This document shows positions 26,562 to 35,295 of a DNA stretch of 45,686 nucleotides, piece after piece. The position numbers were made by a program, and so were the translations under genes. Position 1 is the first letter of the stretch, and each line of letters begins with the position of its first letter. Origin of the DNA: Methylotenera sp. (GTDB lineage: Bacteria; Pseudomonadota; Gammaproteobacteria; Burkholderiales; Methylophilaceae). The stretch lies in assembly GCA_020035195.1 (NCBI GenBank), contig JAIQBT010000058.1:1-45686 (forward strand), in the 5' to 3' direction. The notes under the pieces were generated by a model. That model had not been told where the DNA came from. It worked only from the letters and a program-made list of their open reading frames with translations, and made no database searches.

Positions 26562-27365
26562 TCAACCGCTTTGCGCCTTTTTTCCAGGTATGGCCGCCAA
26601 CAAACTCTGCGTGTATGGGTGTTGAGGCTGTTGGTACACCGCCTCAACCGATCCTTGCTCGACCACCTTACCTTGGTGCATCACCACCATGTCGTCGGCA
26701 ATATGGCGTACCACACGCAAATCATGGCTGATGAATAAGTAACTTAAGGCCATTTCCGCTTGCAACTCTTTTAACAGCAACAGTATTTGCGCTTGTATGG
26801 AGACGTCCAAGGCAGACACCGGTTCATCACACACCACTACTTTGGGCGCCAGCACCAAAGCACGGGCTATGCCTATGCGCTGACGCTGCCCACCGGAAAA
26901 TTCGTGCGGGTATTTTTGCATGTCGGACTCGCTTAAACCAACGCGCTTTAACATGGCGATGACTTTTGCTTGCTGCTCGGCAGCACTGCCTAAACCATGG
27001 ATTAACAAGCCTTCGCCGACTATCTCGCCAACCCGCATGCGTGGATTTAAGGAAGCAAAGGGGTCTTGAAAGACCATTTGCAGATTTTTACGCACCTGCC
27101 TCAGCGCAGCGCCGTCTAACTTAGCCAAATCTTGACCCGCGAATAACACCTCGCCGCTGTCTAAGGCTTGCAATTGTAACAGACAACGGGCCAAGGTGGA
27201 TTTGCCACTGCCAGACTCGCCCACCACGGCCAAGGTTTTACCCGCTTTTAATGCTATGCTGACATCATCCAAGGCCTTAACCAAGCGCGTGCCAAAGCCG
27301 AATTTTCCACTGCGTTGCGTGTAGGTTTTAACCAGGTGATTGGCTTGCAGCAGGATGTCGCTCAC
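26562..27365 (-). CDS. Peptide/nickel-type ABC transporter ATP-binding protein (DppF/OppF-like)
   Basis: The 267-residue ATPase has Walker A GESGSGKSTLARCLL near 50, the signature SGGQRQRIGIARAL near 158 and Walker B KVVVCDEPVSALDVS. The C-terminal oligopeptide-family extension is present (YQQPQHPYTQSLLAAIPG). The GTG start overlaps the stop of the preceding ATPase gene (GTGA). No matching permease or substrate-binding gene is in the window, so the pair must work with components elsewhere or be orphaned. The substrate is unknown. Confidence 0.9.
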   Translation of the reverse strand: MSDILLQANHLVKTYTQRSGKFGFGTRLVKALDDVSIALKAGKTLAVVGESGSGKSTLARCLLQLQALDSGEVLFAGQDLAKLDGAALRQVRKNLQMVFQDPFASLNPRMRVGEIVGEGLLIHGLGSAAEQQAKVIAMLKRVGLSESDMQKYPHEFSGGQRQRIGIARALVLAPKVVVCDEPVSALDVSIQAQILLLLKELQAEMALSYLFISHDLRVVRHIADDMVVMHQGKVVEQGSVEAVYQQPQHPYTQSLLAAIPGKKAQSG

Positions 27366-28249
27366 GATGGCACCTTTCTTTGCGCCTGCACTTGTGTTTG
27401 GCTTTCTGCCAACCAGGCGTAATCAATCGGCTTTAATGGTTTTTTGCCTTCGGCATCCGGCACACAGGCAAGCAAGGCTTTGGTGTATGGGTGTTGCGGA
27501 TGCTGCAAGACTTGTTGTTTGCTGCCCGCTTCCACTATTTCGCCGCGAAACATTACCACCACTTGATCGGCGATATCCGCCACTACGCCAAAATCGTGGG
27601 TAATAAATAACATGCCCATGTTCATGCGCGTTTTAAGCTCATCTAGCAGGGTCAGAATTTGCGCCTGCACTGTCACGTCTAAAGCCGTGGTCGGCTCATC
27701 CGCAATCAGCAAACATGGTTCACACGCAATGCTCATGGCTATCATAACTCGCTGCCGCTGACCACCGGACAATTCGTCTGGGTAGCTATTCGCTCTGTTT
27801 TCAGGGATGCCTACCATGCTGAGTAAGCTGGCAATTTTAGTTTGCAAGGCCTCGCCCTTAAGGCCTAAATGGGTGGTCAGACTTTCACCAATTTGATAGC
27901 CCACGGTTAACACTGGATTAAGCGAGGTCATGGGCTCCTGAAAAATCATAGCAATTTTGGCGCCACGAATTTTGCGCAGAGCGGCCTGATCCAGCTTGCT
28001 TAAATCTTGCTCGCCAGAATGGCCGTCGTTAAACAGCACTTGGCCGCTGGTCAAACAAAGTTGCTTGGACAACAAGCCCATGATGGACAAGGCCGTCAGG
28101 CTTTTGCCGCTGCCTGATTCACCCACCACACATGTGGTTTCACCCGGCGCTATGCTAAAGCTTACCTGCTTTACCAATAAACGCGCTGGGGTGTTTTTAG
28201 GGGCGATGCTTATGCCCTGTAGCTGCAATAATGGCGCCACTTTATTCAT
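27362..28249 (-). CDS. Peptide/nickel-type ABC transporter ATP-binding protein (DppD/OppD-like)
   Basis: This ATPase has Walker A GESGSGKSLTALSIMGL, signature SGGQRQRVMIAMSIA, Walker B CLLIADEPTTALDVT, the H-loop ITHDFG and the oligopeptide C-terminal tail (HPYTKALLACVPDAEG). The track begins at TTG 28261, four codons earlier. I prefer ATG 28249 (MNKVAPLLQL), 295 residues; no clear Shine-Dalgarno separates the two. It starts 15 bases after hisS, so it is probably co-transcribed with it, interrupting the usual hisS-yfgM neighbourhood. Confidence 0.9.
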   Translation of the reverse strand: MNKVAPLLQLQGISIAPKNTPARLLVKQVSFSIAPGETTCVVGESGSGKSLTALSIMGLLSKQLCLTSGQVLFNDGHSGEQDLSKLDQAALRKIRGAKIAMIFQEPMTSLNPVLTVGYQIGESLTTHLGLKGEALQTKIASLLSMVGIPENRANSYPDELSGGQRQRVMIAMSIACEPCLLIADEPTTALDVTVQAQILTLLDELKTRMNMGMLFITHDFGVVADIADQVVVMFRGEIVEAGSKQQVLQHPQHPYTKALLACVPDAEGKKPLKPIDYAWLAESQTQVQAQRKVPS

Positions 28250-28263
28250 AGTAAGGCCCAATA

Positions 28264-29565
28264 TTAAGCCGCATGTTGATGGGCTTGCAGGTAAGCAACA
28301 GCCGCTTCTAGACTTAACTGTTGCTGCTCGCCTGGCACCGATGCCAGCATGGGTTTTAACGTTATTTGCTGCGTAGCCACTTCGTCATCCCCTAAAATAA
28401 GCGCAAAGCGCGCTTGGCTTCTATCGGCTTTTTTCATTTGCGATTTAAAGCTGCCACCACCGGCGTGCAAAATAACCTGCAAACCAGCTTGACGTAAGCT
28501 TTCCGCTAGACCGAACGCCGCTTGCTCGGCCAACTCGCCTAGGTTCACTAAATACACGTCCGGTGCATCGTCCACCACTGTGCCGTACTCTTGCATTAAT
28601 AAAAATACCCGTTCCAGGCCTATGCCAAAACCACAGGCTGGCGTCGCTTCGCCGCCCAATCGCTCAACCAAACTGTCGTAGCGACCGCCGCCGGCTATGG
28701 TGCCTTGCGCGCCCAACTTGGTCGTCACCCATTCAAACACGGTGCGGTTGTAGTAATCCAAGCCCCGCACCAAACGCGCATTGATGGTGAAGTCCACACC
28801 GGCTTCCCTTAACAATGCACACAGACCATCAAAATGCGCGCGGGTTGCATCGCCCAAGCAATCAATTAATTTGGGCGCCGCTTCACACAAGGCTTGCATG
28901 CTTGGGTTTTTGCTGTCCAGGATACGCAATGGGTTGCTGTGCAAGCGGCGTTTTGCATCCTCGTCCAATGCATCGGCGTGTTGCTCAAAATAAGCAACCA
29001 GCACGTCGCGGTAAGCCGCGCGCTCGTGCGCATCGCCTATGCTGTTGATTTGCAGAGCCGCATCACTGATACCCAGTTCGCGCCACAATCTAGCTAGCAA
29101 TACAATTTGTTCGGCGTCCACCTGCGGGTTATCAAAGCCAAAGGCTTCCACCCCAATCTGATGGAATTGGCGTTGCCGGCCTTTTTGCACGTTCTCATGC
29201 CTAAACATGGCGCCGCTGTACCACAAGCGCACAGGCCCGTTGTAGGTGAGGTTGCTTTCTATTACCGCACGCACACAACCGGCCGTGCCTTCTGGGCGCA
29301 AAGTTAATTTATCGCCGTTCAAGGCATCTTGCCAAGCGTACATTTCTTTTTCAACGATGTCGGTGTGTTCGCCGACCGAGCGCACAAACAAGTCGGTGCT
29401 CTCGACCAAGGGCATGCGTATATTTTTGTAGCCGTATTGCGCTAATACCCGGCGGGCGGTGTCTTCCAATTTAAACCAGAGCGGCGTGTGCTCGGGCAAA
29501 ATATCGTAAAAACCTTTGATGCTTTGAAATTTACTGGGCTTAGTTTTACTTGTGTTGTCTGACAT
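28264..29565 (-). CDS. hisS: Histidine--tRNA ligase
   Basis: HisS charges tRNA-His. The class II motifs are present: KGFYDILPEHTPLW at the start, motif 2 around RLWYSGAMFRHENVQKGRQRQFHQIGVE, the histidine-specific LVRGLDYYNRTVFEW near 258 and GGGRYDSLVERLGG. Motif 3 reads ACGFGIGLERV. The C-terminal anticodon domain is intact. At 433 residues it is normal, and it is distinct from the HisZ paralogue in this window. It lies just behind ispG (2-base gap). Confidence 0.97.
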   Translation of the reverse strand: MSDNTSKTKPSKFQSIKGFYDILPEHTPLWFKLEDTARRVLAQYGYKNIRMPLVESTDLFVRSVGEHTDIVEKEMYAWQDALNGDKLTLRPEGTAGCVRAVIESNLTYNGPVRLWYSGAMFRHENVQKGRQRQFHQIGVEAFGFDNPQVDAEQIVLLARLWRELGISDAALQINSIGDAHERAAYRDVLVAYFEQHADALDEDAKRRLHSNPLRILDSKNPSMQALCEAAPKLIDCLGDATRAHFDGLCALLREAGVDFTINARLVRGLDYYNRTVFEWVTTKLGAQGTIAGGGRYDSLVERLGGEATPACGFGIGLERVFLLMQEYGTVVDDAPDVYLVNLGELAEQAAFGLAESLRQAGLQVILHAGGGSFKSQMKKADRSQARFALILGDDEVATQQITLKPMLASVPGEQQQLSLEAAVAYLQAHQHAA

Positions 29566-29567
29566 GC

Positions 29568-30893
29568 TTAGATGGCTTTAATGACTATGGTTTTTTGGCT
29601 GTGCTTGTTGGCAGCAGACTGATGTAATTTTCCGCCAAGGGCGTAATGCGTTTGCACGTAATCTTCGACGATGGCTTGGAATTCTTCTGCGATGCGCTCG
29701 CCTTTCAGGGTCACTGTTTTTTCCCCGTCAACAAACACTGGTGCCACCGGTGTCTCGCCAGTGCCGGGCAAGCTAATGCCTATGTTGGCTAATTTAGATT
29801 CGCCCGGGCCGTTGACCACACAGCCCATGACAGCCACACTTAAATTCTCCACGCCGGCATAACGGCCGCGCCAAACAGGCATTTGCTGCCTTAAATAGGC
29901 TTGGATTTGCATGGCCAATTCTTGGAAATAGGTCGACGTGGTGCGGCCGCAGCCTGGGCAAGCCGTGACCAATGGGGTGAACGACCGTATGCCCATAGTT
30001 TGCAATATCTCTTGCGCCACGATCACTTCTTTTGTGCGCGACTCTTTGGGTTCTGGCGTGAGGGACACACGTATGGTGTTACCTATGCCGCGCTGCAACA
30101 ACAAGGCCAATGCGGCTGTCGAAGCAACGATGCCTTTTGAGCCCATGCCGGCCTCGGTCAAACCCAAATGCAAGGGGTAATCGCAACGCCCCGCCAAGTC
30201 GGTGTAGACCGTGACCAAATCTTGCACATTGCTCACCTTGCAAGAAATGATAATTTGATTCGGCGATAAACCCAGGGCCACGGCTTGTTCTGCACTTTCA
30301 ATGGCGGACTGAATTAAGGCCTCACGCATGAGCGCATCGGCGGCCAGTGGGTTGGCTAACTTAGCGTTATCGTCCATCATTTGCGCCATCTTCACTTGAT
30401 CCAAACTACCCCAATTCACCCCTATGCGCACGGCTTTTTTGTAGGTGACGGCGGCTTCTATCATGGCGGCAAACTGCTCATCGCGCTTAGAGCCTTTACC
30501 CACATTGCCTGGATTGATGCGGTATTTAGCAAGCGCCATGGCACAGCCTGGGTATTGCGCTAATAATTTATGGCCGTTGTAGTGAAAATCACCGACCAAG
30601 GGCACATTGCAGCCTAAGGCATCCAAGCCTTGGCGTATATTAGCGACTTGCGCTGCTGCTTCAGGCGAGTTCACGGTAATGCGCACCACCTCGCTACCGG
30701 CTTGCCACAGCTCAAACACTTGCGCTATGGTCGCCTTAGCATCCGCGGTATCGGTATTGGTCATGCTTTGCACCACCACCGGGCTGGCTAGTGTTCCGGC
30801 CAAACCACCGCCTACGGGCACGTGGGCTATCATCACCTGCAAGGTGGGGCGTGGGGCATGCAATTGCGATAAATTCATCTTGGATACCGTCAC
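29568..30893 (-). CDS. ispG: 4-hydroxy-3-methylbut-2-en-1-yl diphosphate synthase (flavodoxin)
   Basis: IspG (GcpE) catalyses the penultimate MEP-pathway step for isoprenoids, using a [4Fe-4S] cluster. The blocks [36 protein letters not shown] and LGLTEAG are present. The cluster cysteines are in [10 protein letters not shown] and GCVVNGPGE. At 441 residues it is longer than E. coli IspG (372), with the extra C-terminal segment common in betaproteobacteria. The start is either GTG 30893, immediately after the rodZ stop, or ATG 30878. Confidence 0.96.
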   Translation of the reverse strand: MTVSKMNLSQLHAPRPTLQVMIAHVPVGGGLAGTLASPVVVQSMTNTDTADAKATIAQVFELWQAGSEVVRITVNSPEAAAQVANIRQGLDALGCNVPLVGDFHYNGHKLLAQYPGCAMALAKYRINPGNVGKGSKRDEQFAAMIEAAVTYKKAVRIGVNWGSLDQVKMAQMMDDNAKLANPLAADALMREALIQSAIESAEQAVALGLSPNQIIISCKVSNVQDLVTVYTDLAGRCDYPLHLGLTEAGMGSKGIVASTAALALLLQRGIGNTIRVSLTPEPKESRTKEVIVAQEILQTMGIRSFTPLVTACPGCGRTTSTYFQELAMQIQAYLRQQMPVWRGRYAGVENLSVAVMGCVVNGPGESKLANIGISLPGTGETPVAPVFVDGEKTVTLKGERIAEEFQAIVEDYVQTHYALGGKLHQSAANKHSQKTIVIKAI

Positions 30894-31859
30894 TTACTCA
30901 AGGGTCAAACGAGCTGTGTTATTAAAGGTTTTGCTGGCTAGGTCTACCGGCTTACCCATGTAGCTTAAGGATGTGGCTTTGGCATTGCCTAGCCATAGGT
31001 ACAAGGGCGGCTGGGCTTCTAGGCTATCGCTGCTATTGGCCGTCAACATTTTTTCATACAGCACGGCGCCGGCTTTATCTTTTACCTGCACCCAGGCTTT
31101 ATCGGTCACTGACAAATCGAGGCGCGCACGGCTAACACCAGCGCTTGGTTTGGCTTCGCTTATTTTAGTCTCACTGCTCGCAGCCATGCCCGACGACGGT
31201 CTTAACTGCAAGCCAACATTGGCTGTCGCCAGCATAGGCTTGTCTTTAGGCTTTACTGACTCGGCCGTGGGGGTGCTCTGAACGGTACTCACTTGCACGG
31301 CATTTGTCTGATCGCTAGGCGCCGGATTGGCGGATTGCTCAGTCGCGCCTAAACCGGCGACATCGGCTTCTCGCTCAGCCGGTGGCAATGCTGCCTCGGG
31401 CAAGGCCAAGACCGGCACATCCTCACTCACGGAGACCGGCGCTGCGGTCGGCGCTTCTGCCTGCTCGACTTGGAAGTACCAAACGACTAAAACCAGCAGC
31501 GTCAAGACCGCGGCGTATTTCAGCCAAGGACGGTTCTTTTTCACCAAATGCACATGCGGAATGGAAGTTTGCACATTGAGGCTGGTAGGTGTGTTATCCG
31601 GCACACGCAAGCGGTAGCTATCCAGTAAAGATTGTGCGTCAAGTTCCAGCAAGCGCGCGTAGTTACGAATAAAGCCGCGGGTGGCCATGGGCTGTGGCAA
31701 GACAGAAAAATCATCGCTTTCCAAAGCGCTGATTTGTTTGACGCTTAAACGCAAGGTGTCCGACACCTCTTGCAAACTTAAGCTTTTAGCATTTCTAGTG
31801 GCGGCCAACACCGCACCGAGTGGTGGCAATTCGCCGACCTGGCTGATATCGTCTGTCAT
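30894..31859 (-). CDS. rodZ: Cytoskeletal protein RodZ (helix-turn-helix, DUF4115)
   Basis: RodZ links MreB to the cell-wall elongation machinery. The 321-residue protein has an N-terminal HTH (VLAATRNAKSLSLQEVSDTLRLSVKQISALES, about 16-50) and FIRNYARLLELD. One membrane helix lies at about 114-130, preceded by the basic KKNRPWLKYA. A Pro/Ala/Thr/Ser-rich periplasmic linker follows, then a C-terminal DUF4115 beta domain (RLDLSVTDKAWVQVKDKAGAVLYEK). It overlaps the upstream pilF remnant by four bases. Confidence 0.92.
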   Translation of the reverse strand: MTDDISQVGELPPLGAVLAATRNAKSLSLQEVSDTLRLSVKQISALESDDFSVLPQPMATRGFIRNYARLLELDAQSLLDSYRLRVPDNTPTSLNVQTSIPHVHLVKKNRPWLKYAAVLTLLVLVVWYFQVEQAEAPTAAPVSVSEDVPVLALPEAALPPAEREADVAGLGATEQSANPAPSDQTNAVQVSTVQSTPTAESVKPKDKPMLATANVGLQLRPSSGMAASSETKISEAKPSAGVSRARLDLSVTDKAWVQVKDKAGAVLYEKMLTANSSDSLEAQPPLYLWLGNAKATSLSYMGKPVDLASKTFNNTARLTLE

Positions 31860-32269
31860 GGTCTGGTACCCTGTAATAACTGAGCTTGCGCCGATTCTGG
31901 ATAATTACGCTTCAATTCTAACGCATAACTGGCCTCAAGGTCCGCATCGCCCAGCTCGCGTTCTATCTGTATAGCCAACCACAGCATCTCGGCACTGGCC
32001 TTTGATAACAAGGCCGTTTGCAAGGTTTTTTTGGCCGTCAGCGCATCCTTGCGGTTAAATTGCATGGCCGCCAGTTGGTAGGCCGCCATGCTAGCGCCTG
32101 AGTCTAACTGCAAGGCACGCTGCAAATACACAGCCCCTAAATCGGCGTGGGCTTGAGCGCGCTCTTTGCGTTTGTCGTTAAAGTTTTCTGGTTGCGTAGT
32201 ACAGGCTGCTAGCAAAACCCATGCGCACAGCATCAAGAACAGGCTTTTAGGCGTTAACGCTGGTCTCAT
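31856..32269 (-). CDS. pilF: Shortened PilF/PilW-type lipoprotein with an internal deletion
   Basis: The lipoprotein signal ([14 protein letters not shown]) and the beginning of the first TPR ([13 protein letters not shown]) match PilF/PilW, the pilotin or pilus-biogenesis TPR lipoprotein. The C-terminal part matches too ([20 protein letters not shown] and [33 protein letters not shown]). The total is only 137 residues against about 250 for the family. About 100 residues of central TPRs are missing, with the reading frame kept. Both gene junctions (with rlmN and rodZ) retain ATGA overlaps, so it is still translated. It may be a functional mini-protein or a decaying gene. Confidence 0.8.
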   Translation of the reverse strand: MRPALTPKSLFLMLCAWVLLAACTTQPENFNDKRKERAQAHADLGAVYLQRALQLDSGASMAAYQLAAMQFNRKDALTAKKTLQTALLSKASAEMLWLAIQIERELGDADLEASYALELKRNYPESAQAQLLQGTRP

Positions 32270-33369
32270 TCTACGGCCTCAATCGCGATGTACTTTTCGC
32301 TGCGCTTGGTTTTATCCAAGACTTTACCGGCCAACTGACCGCAGGCCGCGTCTATGTCTTCACCGCGGGTTTTACGCACCGTCACCACGTAACCGGCTTG
32401 CATGAGCATGTCTCTAAACACGCGTATTTGATGCGGTTTAGAGGTGCCATAACCGCTATTGGGGAATGGGTTGAACGGAATTAAATTGAGCTTGCAAGGC
32501 ACTTGCCTGAGCAATGCAATCAATTGCTGCGCATGCTCCAGCGTATCGTTGACGCCATCTAGCATCACGTATTCGAAGGTGACAAAATCACGCGGGGCTT
32601 TTTCTAAATAGCGGTTGCACGCCGCCATCAGGTCTTTAAGTGGGTATTTTTTATTGATGGGCACGATCACATCGCGCAACGCATCGTTGGGCGCATGCAA
32701 GCTGACCGCAAGCGCCACTGGGCAATCTTCTTTTAGCCTATCCATGGCTGGCACCAAGCCACTGGTGGACAAGGTGACGCGGCGGCGGCTCAAACCGTAG
32801 GCATTATCATCGAGCATGATTTGCATGGCCGTGACCACGTTGTCGTAATTGGCCATGGGCTCGCCCATGCCCATCATTACCACATTACTGATAATGCGCT
32901 CATCCGCTGGCAGTAAATCGTAACCAGGTTCCAAGCGCAATGAACGGTTGGCAATGGCCAATTGGCCTATGATTTCCGACACGCTTAAATTGCGATTAAA
33001 GCCTTGTCGGCCAGTACTGCAAAAGGTGCATTCCAGCGCACAACCGACTTGCGAGGAAATGCATAAAGTGCCTCTGTCGTCTTCCGGTATGAACACGGTC
33101 TCTATGCTGTTGGCGGTATCGGTGCCTATCAACCACTTACGCGCGCCGTCATTGGACACCTGCTCCAACTGCACCTGCGGCAAGCGAATTTCAGTTTCAC
33201 GCGCCAACTTATCGCGCAAGACCTTAGCGATGTCCGTCATCCGCTCAAAATCATGCACGCCAAAGCGGTGCATCCAGCGCATTAACTGCTTGGCACGAAA
33301 TGGTTTTTCACCTTGTTCGGCAAACCAGGCGGCCAGTTGCGGCTGATTAAAATCGAGGAGATTAAGCAA
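32266..33369 (-). CDS. rlmN: 23S rRNA (adenine2503-C2)/tRNA (adenine37-C2) methyltransferase
   Basis: RlmN is a radical-SAM enzyme methylating A2503 of 23S rRNA and A37 of some tRNAs. The 367-residue protein begins [17 protein letters not shown]. It has the radical-SAM motif [12 protein letters not shown] (cysteines 110, 114, 117) followed by [23 protein letters not shown] and VSLHAPND. The C-terminal [18 protein letters not shown] block carries the methyl-accepting region. No ATG or GTG lies in frame between the upstream stop and the TTG at 33369, so TTG is the start. Confidence 0.96.
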   Translation of the reverse strand: MLNLLDFNQPQLAAWFAEQGEKPFRAKQLMRWMHRFGVHDFERMTDIAKVLRDKLARETEIRLPQVQLEQVSNDGARKWLIGTDTANSIETVFIPEDDRGTLCISSQVGCALECTFCSTGRQGFNRNLSVSEIIGQLAIANRSLRLEPGYDLLPADERIISNVVMMGMGEPMANYDNVVTAMQIMLDDNAYGLSRRRVTLSTSGLVPAMDRLKEDCPVALAVSLHAPNDALRDVIVPINKKYPLKDLMAACNRYLEKAPRDFVTFEYVMLDGVNDTLEHAQQLIALLRQVPCKLNLIPFNPFPNSGYGTSKPHQIRVFRDMLMQAGYVVTVRKTRGEDIDAACGQLAGKVLDKTKRSEKYIAIEAVE

Positions 33370-33409
33370 TTGTGTTTTTACCCATTCATAGCTTCGTTTA
33401 AATCTTCAA

Positions 33410-33445
33410 GTCAGGCCAGCCGCGCTCAACACATTTAGGCCTGAC
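33410..33445. repeat. Inverted repeat between ndk and rlmN
   Basis: GTCAGGCC and GGCCTGAC form a perfect 8-bp stem with a 20-base loop, in the 132-base gap behind ndk. No T-tract follows on the minus strand, so it is at best a weak terminator or an RNA-processing structure. Nothing else is seen in this gap. Confidence 0.4.
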
Positions 33446-33501
33446 CTACATTGAGGCAGAGCGTTTGTATTGGGCGCGAAGGGCCTGGCGAGGAAGCTTA
33501 A

Positions 33502-33909
33502 TTATTTACCGAAAAAGTAAGCGATTTCGATGGCTGCGTTTTCTTCAGAATCTGAACCGTGAATGGCATTGGCGTCTATGCTTTCTGCAAAATCAGCGCG
33601 TATGGTACCGGCGGCCGCTTCTTTAGGATTGGTAGCACCCATTAAATCACGGTTAACTTGCACAGCGTTTTCGCCTTCTAAGGCTTGTATCATCACTGGG
33701 CCAGAAATCATGAATTTAACCAAGTCATTGAAGAATGGGCGAGCCGCGTGCACAGCGTAGAAACCTTCAGCTTCTGCTTTCGTTAATTGCGCCATTTTAG
33801 CTGCCACGACTTTTAAGCCGGCGTTTTCAAAACGGGTGTAAATTTTACCAATGACATTTTTTGCCACGGCATCAGGTTTGATGATAGAAAGCGTGCGTTG
33901 AACAGCCAT
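33502..33909 (-). CDS. ndk: Nucleoside diphosphate kinase
   Basis: Ndk exchanges phosphate between nucleoside di- and triphosphates through a phospho-histidine. The protein starts [21 protein letters not shown]. It has [26 protein letters not shown] and the active-site block [16 protein letters not shown]. At 135 residues it lacks a few C-terminal residues compared with E. coli (143), which is common. A GGAG Shine-Dalgarno precedes the ATG. It heads the rlmN-to-der run and is divergent from fhcB. Confidence 0.97.
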   Translation of the reverse strand: MAVQRTLSIIKPDAVAKNVIGKIYTRFENAGLKVVAAKMAQLTKAEAEGFYAVHAARPFFNDLVKFMISGPVMIQALEGENAVQVNRDLMGATNPKEAAAGTIRADFAESIDANAIHGSDSEENAAIEIAYFFGK

Positions 33910-33961
33910 AAATACTCCATTTAATTAATACATTGAAAAGAACGATAAAATACCATTTTTA

Positions 33962-34009
33962 GCGCTTAAAATAAACCTAAATTGCATGGTCAACACCTGT
34001 TTTAAGCGC
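33962..34009. promoter_or_regulatory. 10-bp inverted repeat in the ndk/fhcB divergent promoter region
   Basis: GCGCTTAAAA (33962-33971) and TTTTAAGCGC (34000-34009) are a perfect 10-bp inverted pair 28 bases apart. They sit between the divergent starts of ndk and fhcB. On the minus strand TTGACC (33988-33993) inside the spacer could be the ndk -35, with the downstream arm near its -10. The layout suits a dimeric regulator bridging two half-sites. Function is inferred. Confidence 0.45.
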
Positions 34010-34041
34010 GAACATGCACAATGTGGCAAAATTACGATTAA

Positions 34042-35295
34042 ATGAATTTATCCAACACAGCCTCCACCAGCTCGCACCATGCATGCCCTGCCTGCGGTCT
34101 GCTATGCGATGACTTAGTCGTCGACCCAACAAGCGGCTTGAGTCCTGCCACCCCTTGCAAAAAAGCCCAGCGCTTTTTTGCAGCCGCCTTAGTCGTCTCA
34201 AACAGCAGCCCTAGCTTGGCTGGTAAAGCCTGCGATTTAAACACGGCCGTGCAAGCCGCCGCTGACATTCTAAGCACTAGCCAACAAGCGCTGTTTGCTG
34301 GCTTAGGCACCGAAGTGCAAGGCATGCGCGCCCTCTTAAGCTTAGCCGAAAAATGCCAAGCCACACTGGACCACATGCACAGTGAGGCCAGCGTACGCAA
34401 CACCTTGGCCATGCAAAACAGCGGCTGGCAAACCACCACTTTAAGCGAAGTGAAGAATCGTGCCGACCTAATCGTGGCCATAGGCACAGACATCGTCAGC
34501 AGCCACCCGCGCTTTTTTGAAAAACTGGTGTGGAATGCAGACAGCTTATTCAATAAGGGCAAGCCCAGCGTCGTATACCTGGGCGTGGATAAGGCAGACA
34601 CGGCAGCCTTGGTCGTAGCCGCAGACCAGGCGCGGCTGCCAGAGATCTTAAATGCTCTTAATGCCCTAAGCCAGGCTGACAGTCGCTTGTCTAAACTGGA
34701 CGATACGGCCTTAATCGGCGGCGTGCCCTTGGCCTCCTTAAAGCGCATACTCGAAAAAATTCAGGCCGCCGAATACGCAGTGCTGGTCTGGTCTGCCAGC
34801 CAATTAGATTACCCGCACGCCGAACTGACCGTGCAAAGTATCACACAATGGATAGCCCAATTAAATGAAAGTAAACGGGTCGCCGGTTTAAGCCTAAACG
34901 CGGGCGATGGCGATATCAGCATTAACCAAACCTGCACCTGGCTGAGCGGCTATCCCAGCCGCAGTCGATTTTTAGCCGACCACCTTAGCTACGACACGCA
35001 GCAATTTTCCAGTGCCCAACAGCTTAAAAGTTGCGATGCCTTACTTTGGGTCAGCACCTTTAATGCGCATCAGCCACCTGCCTACGCTGGCCCCATCATT
35101 GCCATAGGCCACCCCAACACGCAGTTTGAGCGTCCACCCGAAGTGTTCATTCCGGTTGGCGTACCCGGGGTTGATAACACCGGCACACTCTTTAGGATGG
35201 ACGGTTCAATTGCCCTGCCACTAAAAAAATGTCGCGACAGCCACTTGCCGCGCTTGGACCACGTGATACGGCAAATAGAGGCGGCGCTCAATTGA
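34042..35295 (+). CDS. fhcB: Formyltransferase/hydrolase complex subunit B (formylmethanofuran dehydrogenase subunit B-like)
   Basis: FhcB belongs to the four-subunit Fhc complex that takes formyl from formyl-H4MPT via methylofuran and releases formate. The 417-residue protein has the N-terminal CPACGLLCDDLVVDP (cysteines 15, 18, 22), KKAQRFFAAALV and AGLGTEVQGM. The region DHMHSEASVRNTLAMQ corresponds to the archaeal molybdenum/tungsten active-site segment, but no catalytic cysteine is seen there. This fits the bacterial version, which does not act as a dehydrogenase. No Shine-Dalgarno precedes the ATG. The stop TGA overlaps the fhcA TTG start. Confidence 0.92.
   Translation: MNLSNTASTSSHHACPACGLLCDDLVVDPTSGLSPATPCKKAQRFFAAALVVSNSSPSLAGKACDLNTAVQAAADILSTSQQALFAGLGTEVQGMRALLSLAEKCQATLDHMHSEASVRNTLAMQNSGWQTTTLSEVKNRADLIVAIGTDIVSSHPRFFEKLVWNADSLFNKGKPSVVYLGVDKADTAALVVAADQARLPEILNALNALSQADSRLSKLDDTALIGGVPLASLKRILEKIQAAEYAVLVWSASQLDYPHAELTVQSITQWIAQLNESKRVAGLSLNAGDGDISINQTCTWLSGYPSRSRFLADHLSYDTQQFSSAQQLKSCDALLWVSTFNAHQPPAYAGPIIAIGHPNTQFERPPEVFIPVGVPGVDNTGTLFRMDGSIALPLKKCRDSHLPRLDHVIRQIEAALN

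Noticed and set aside
34038-34748. 236-residue minus-strand ORF opposite fhcB
   Set aside because: It is a shadow of the well-supported fhcB frame, has no family features and no ribosome binding site.
35229-35291. N-terminal extension of fhcA into fhcB
   Set aside because: The residues are an out-of-frame reading of the fhcB end; the family N-terminus begins at TTG 35292 with TTGA overlap.
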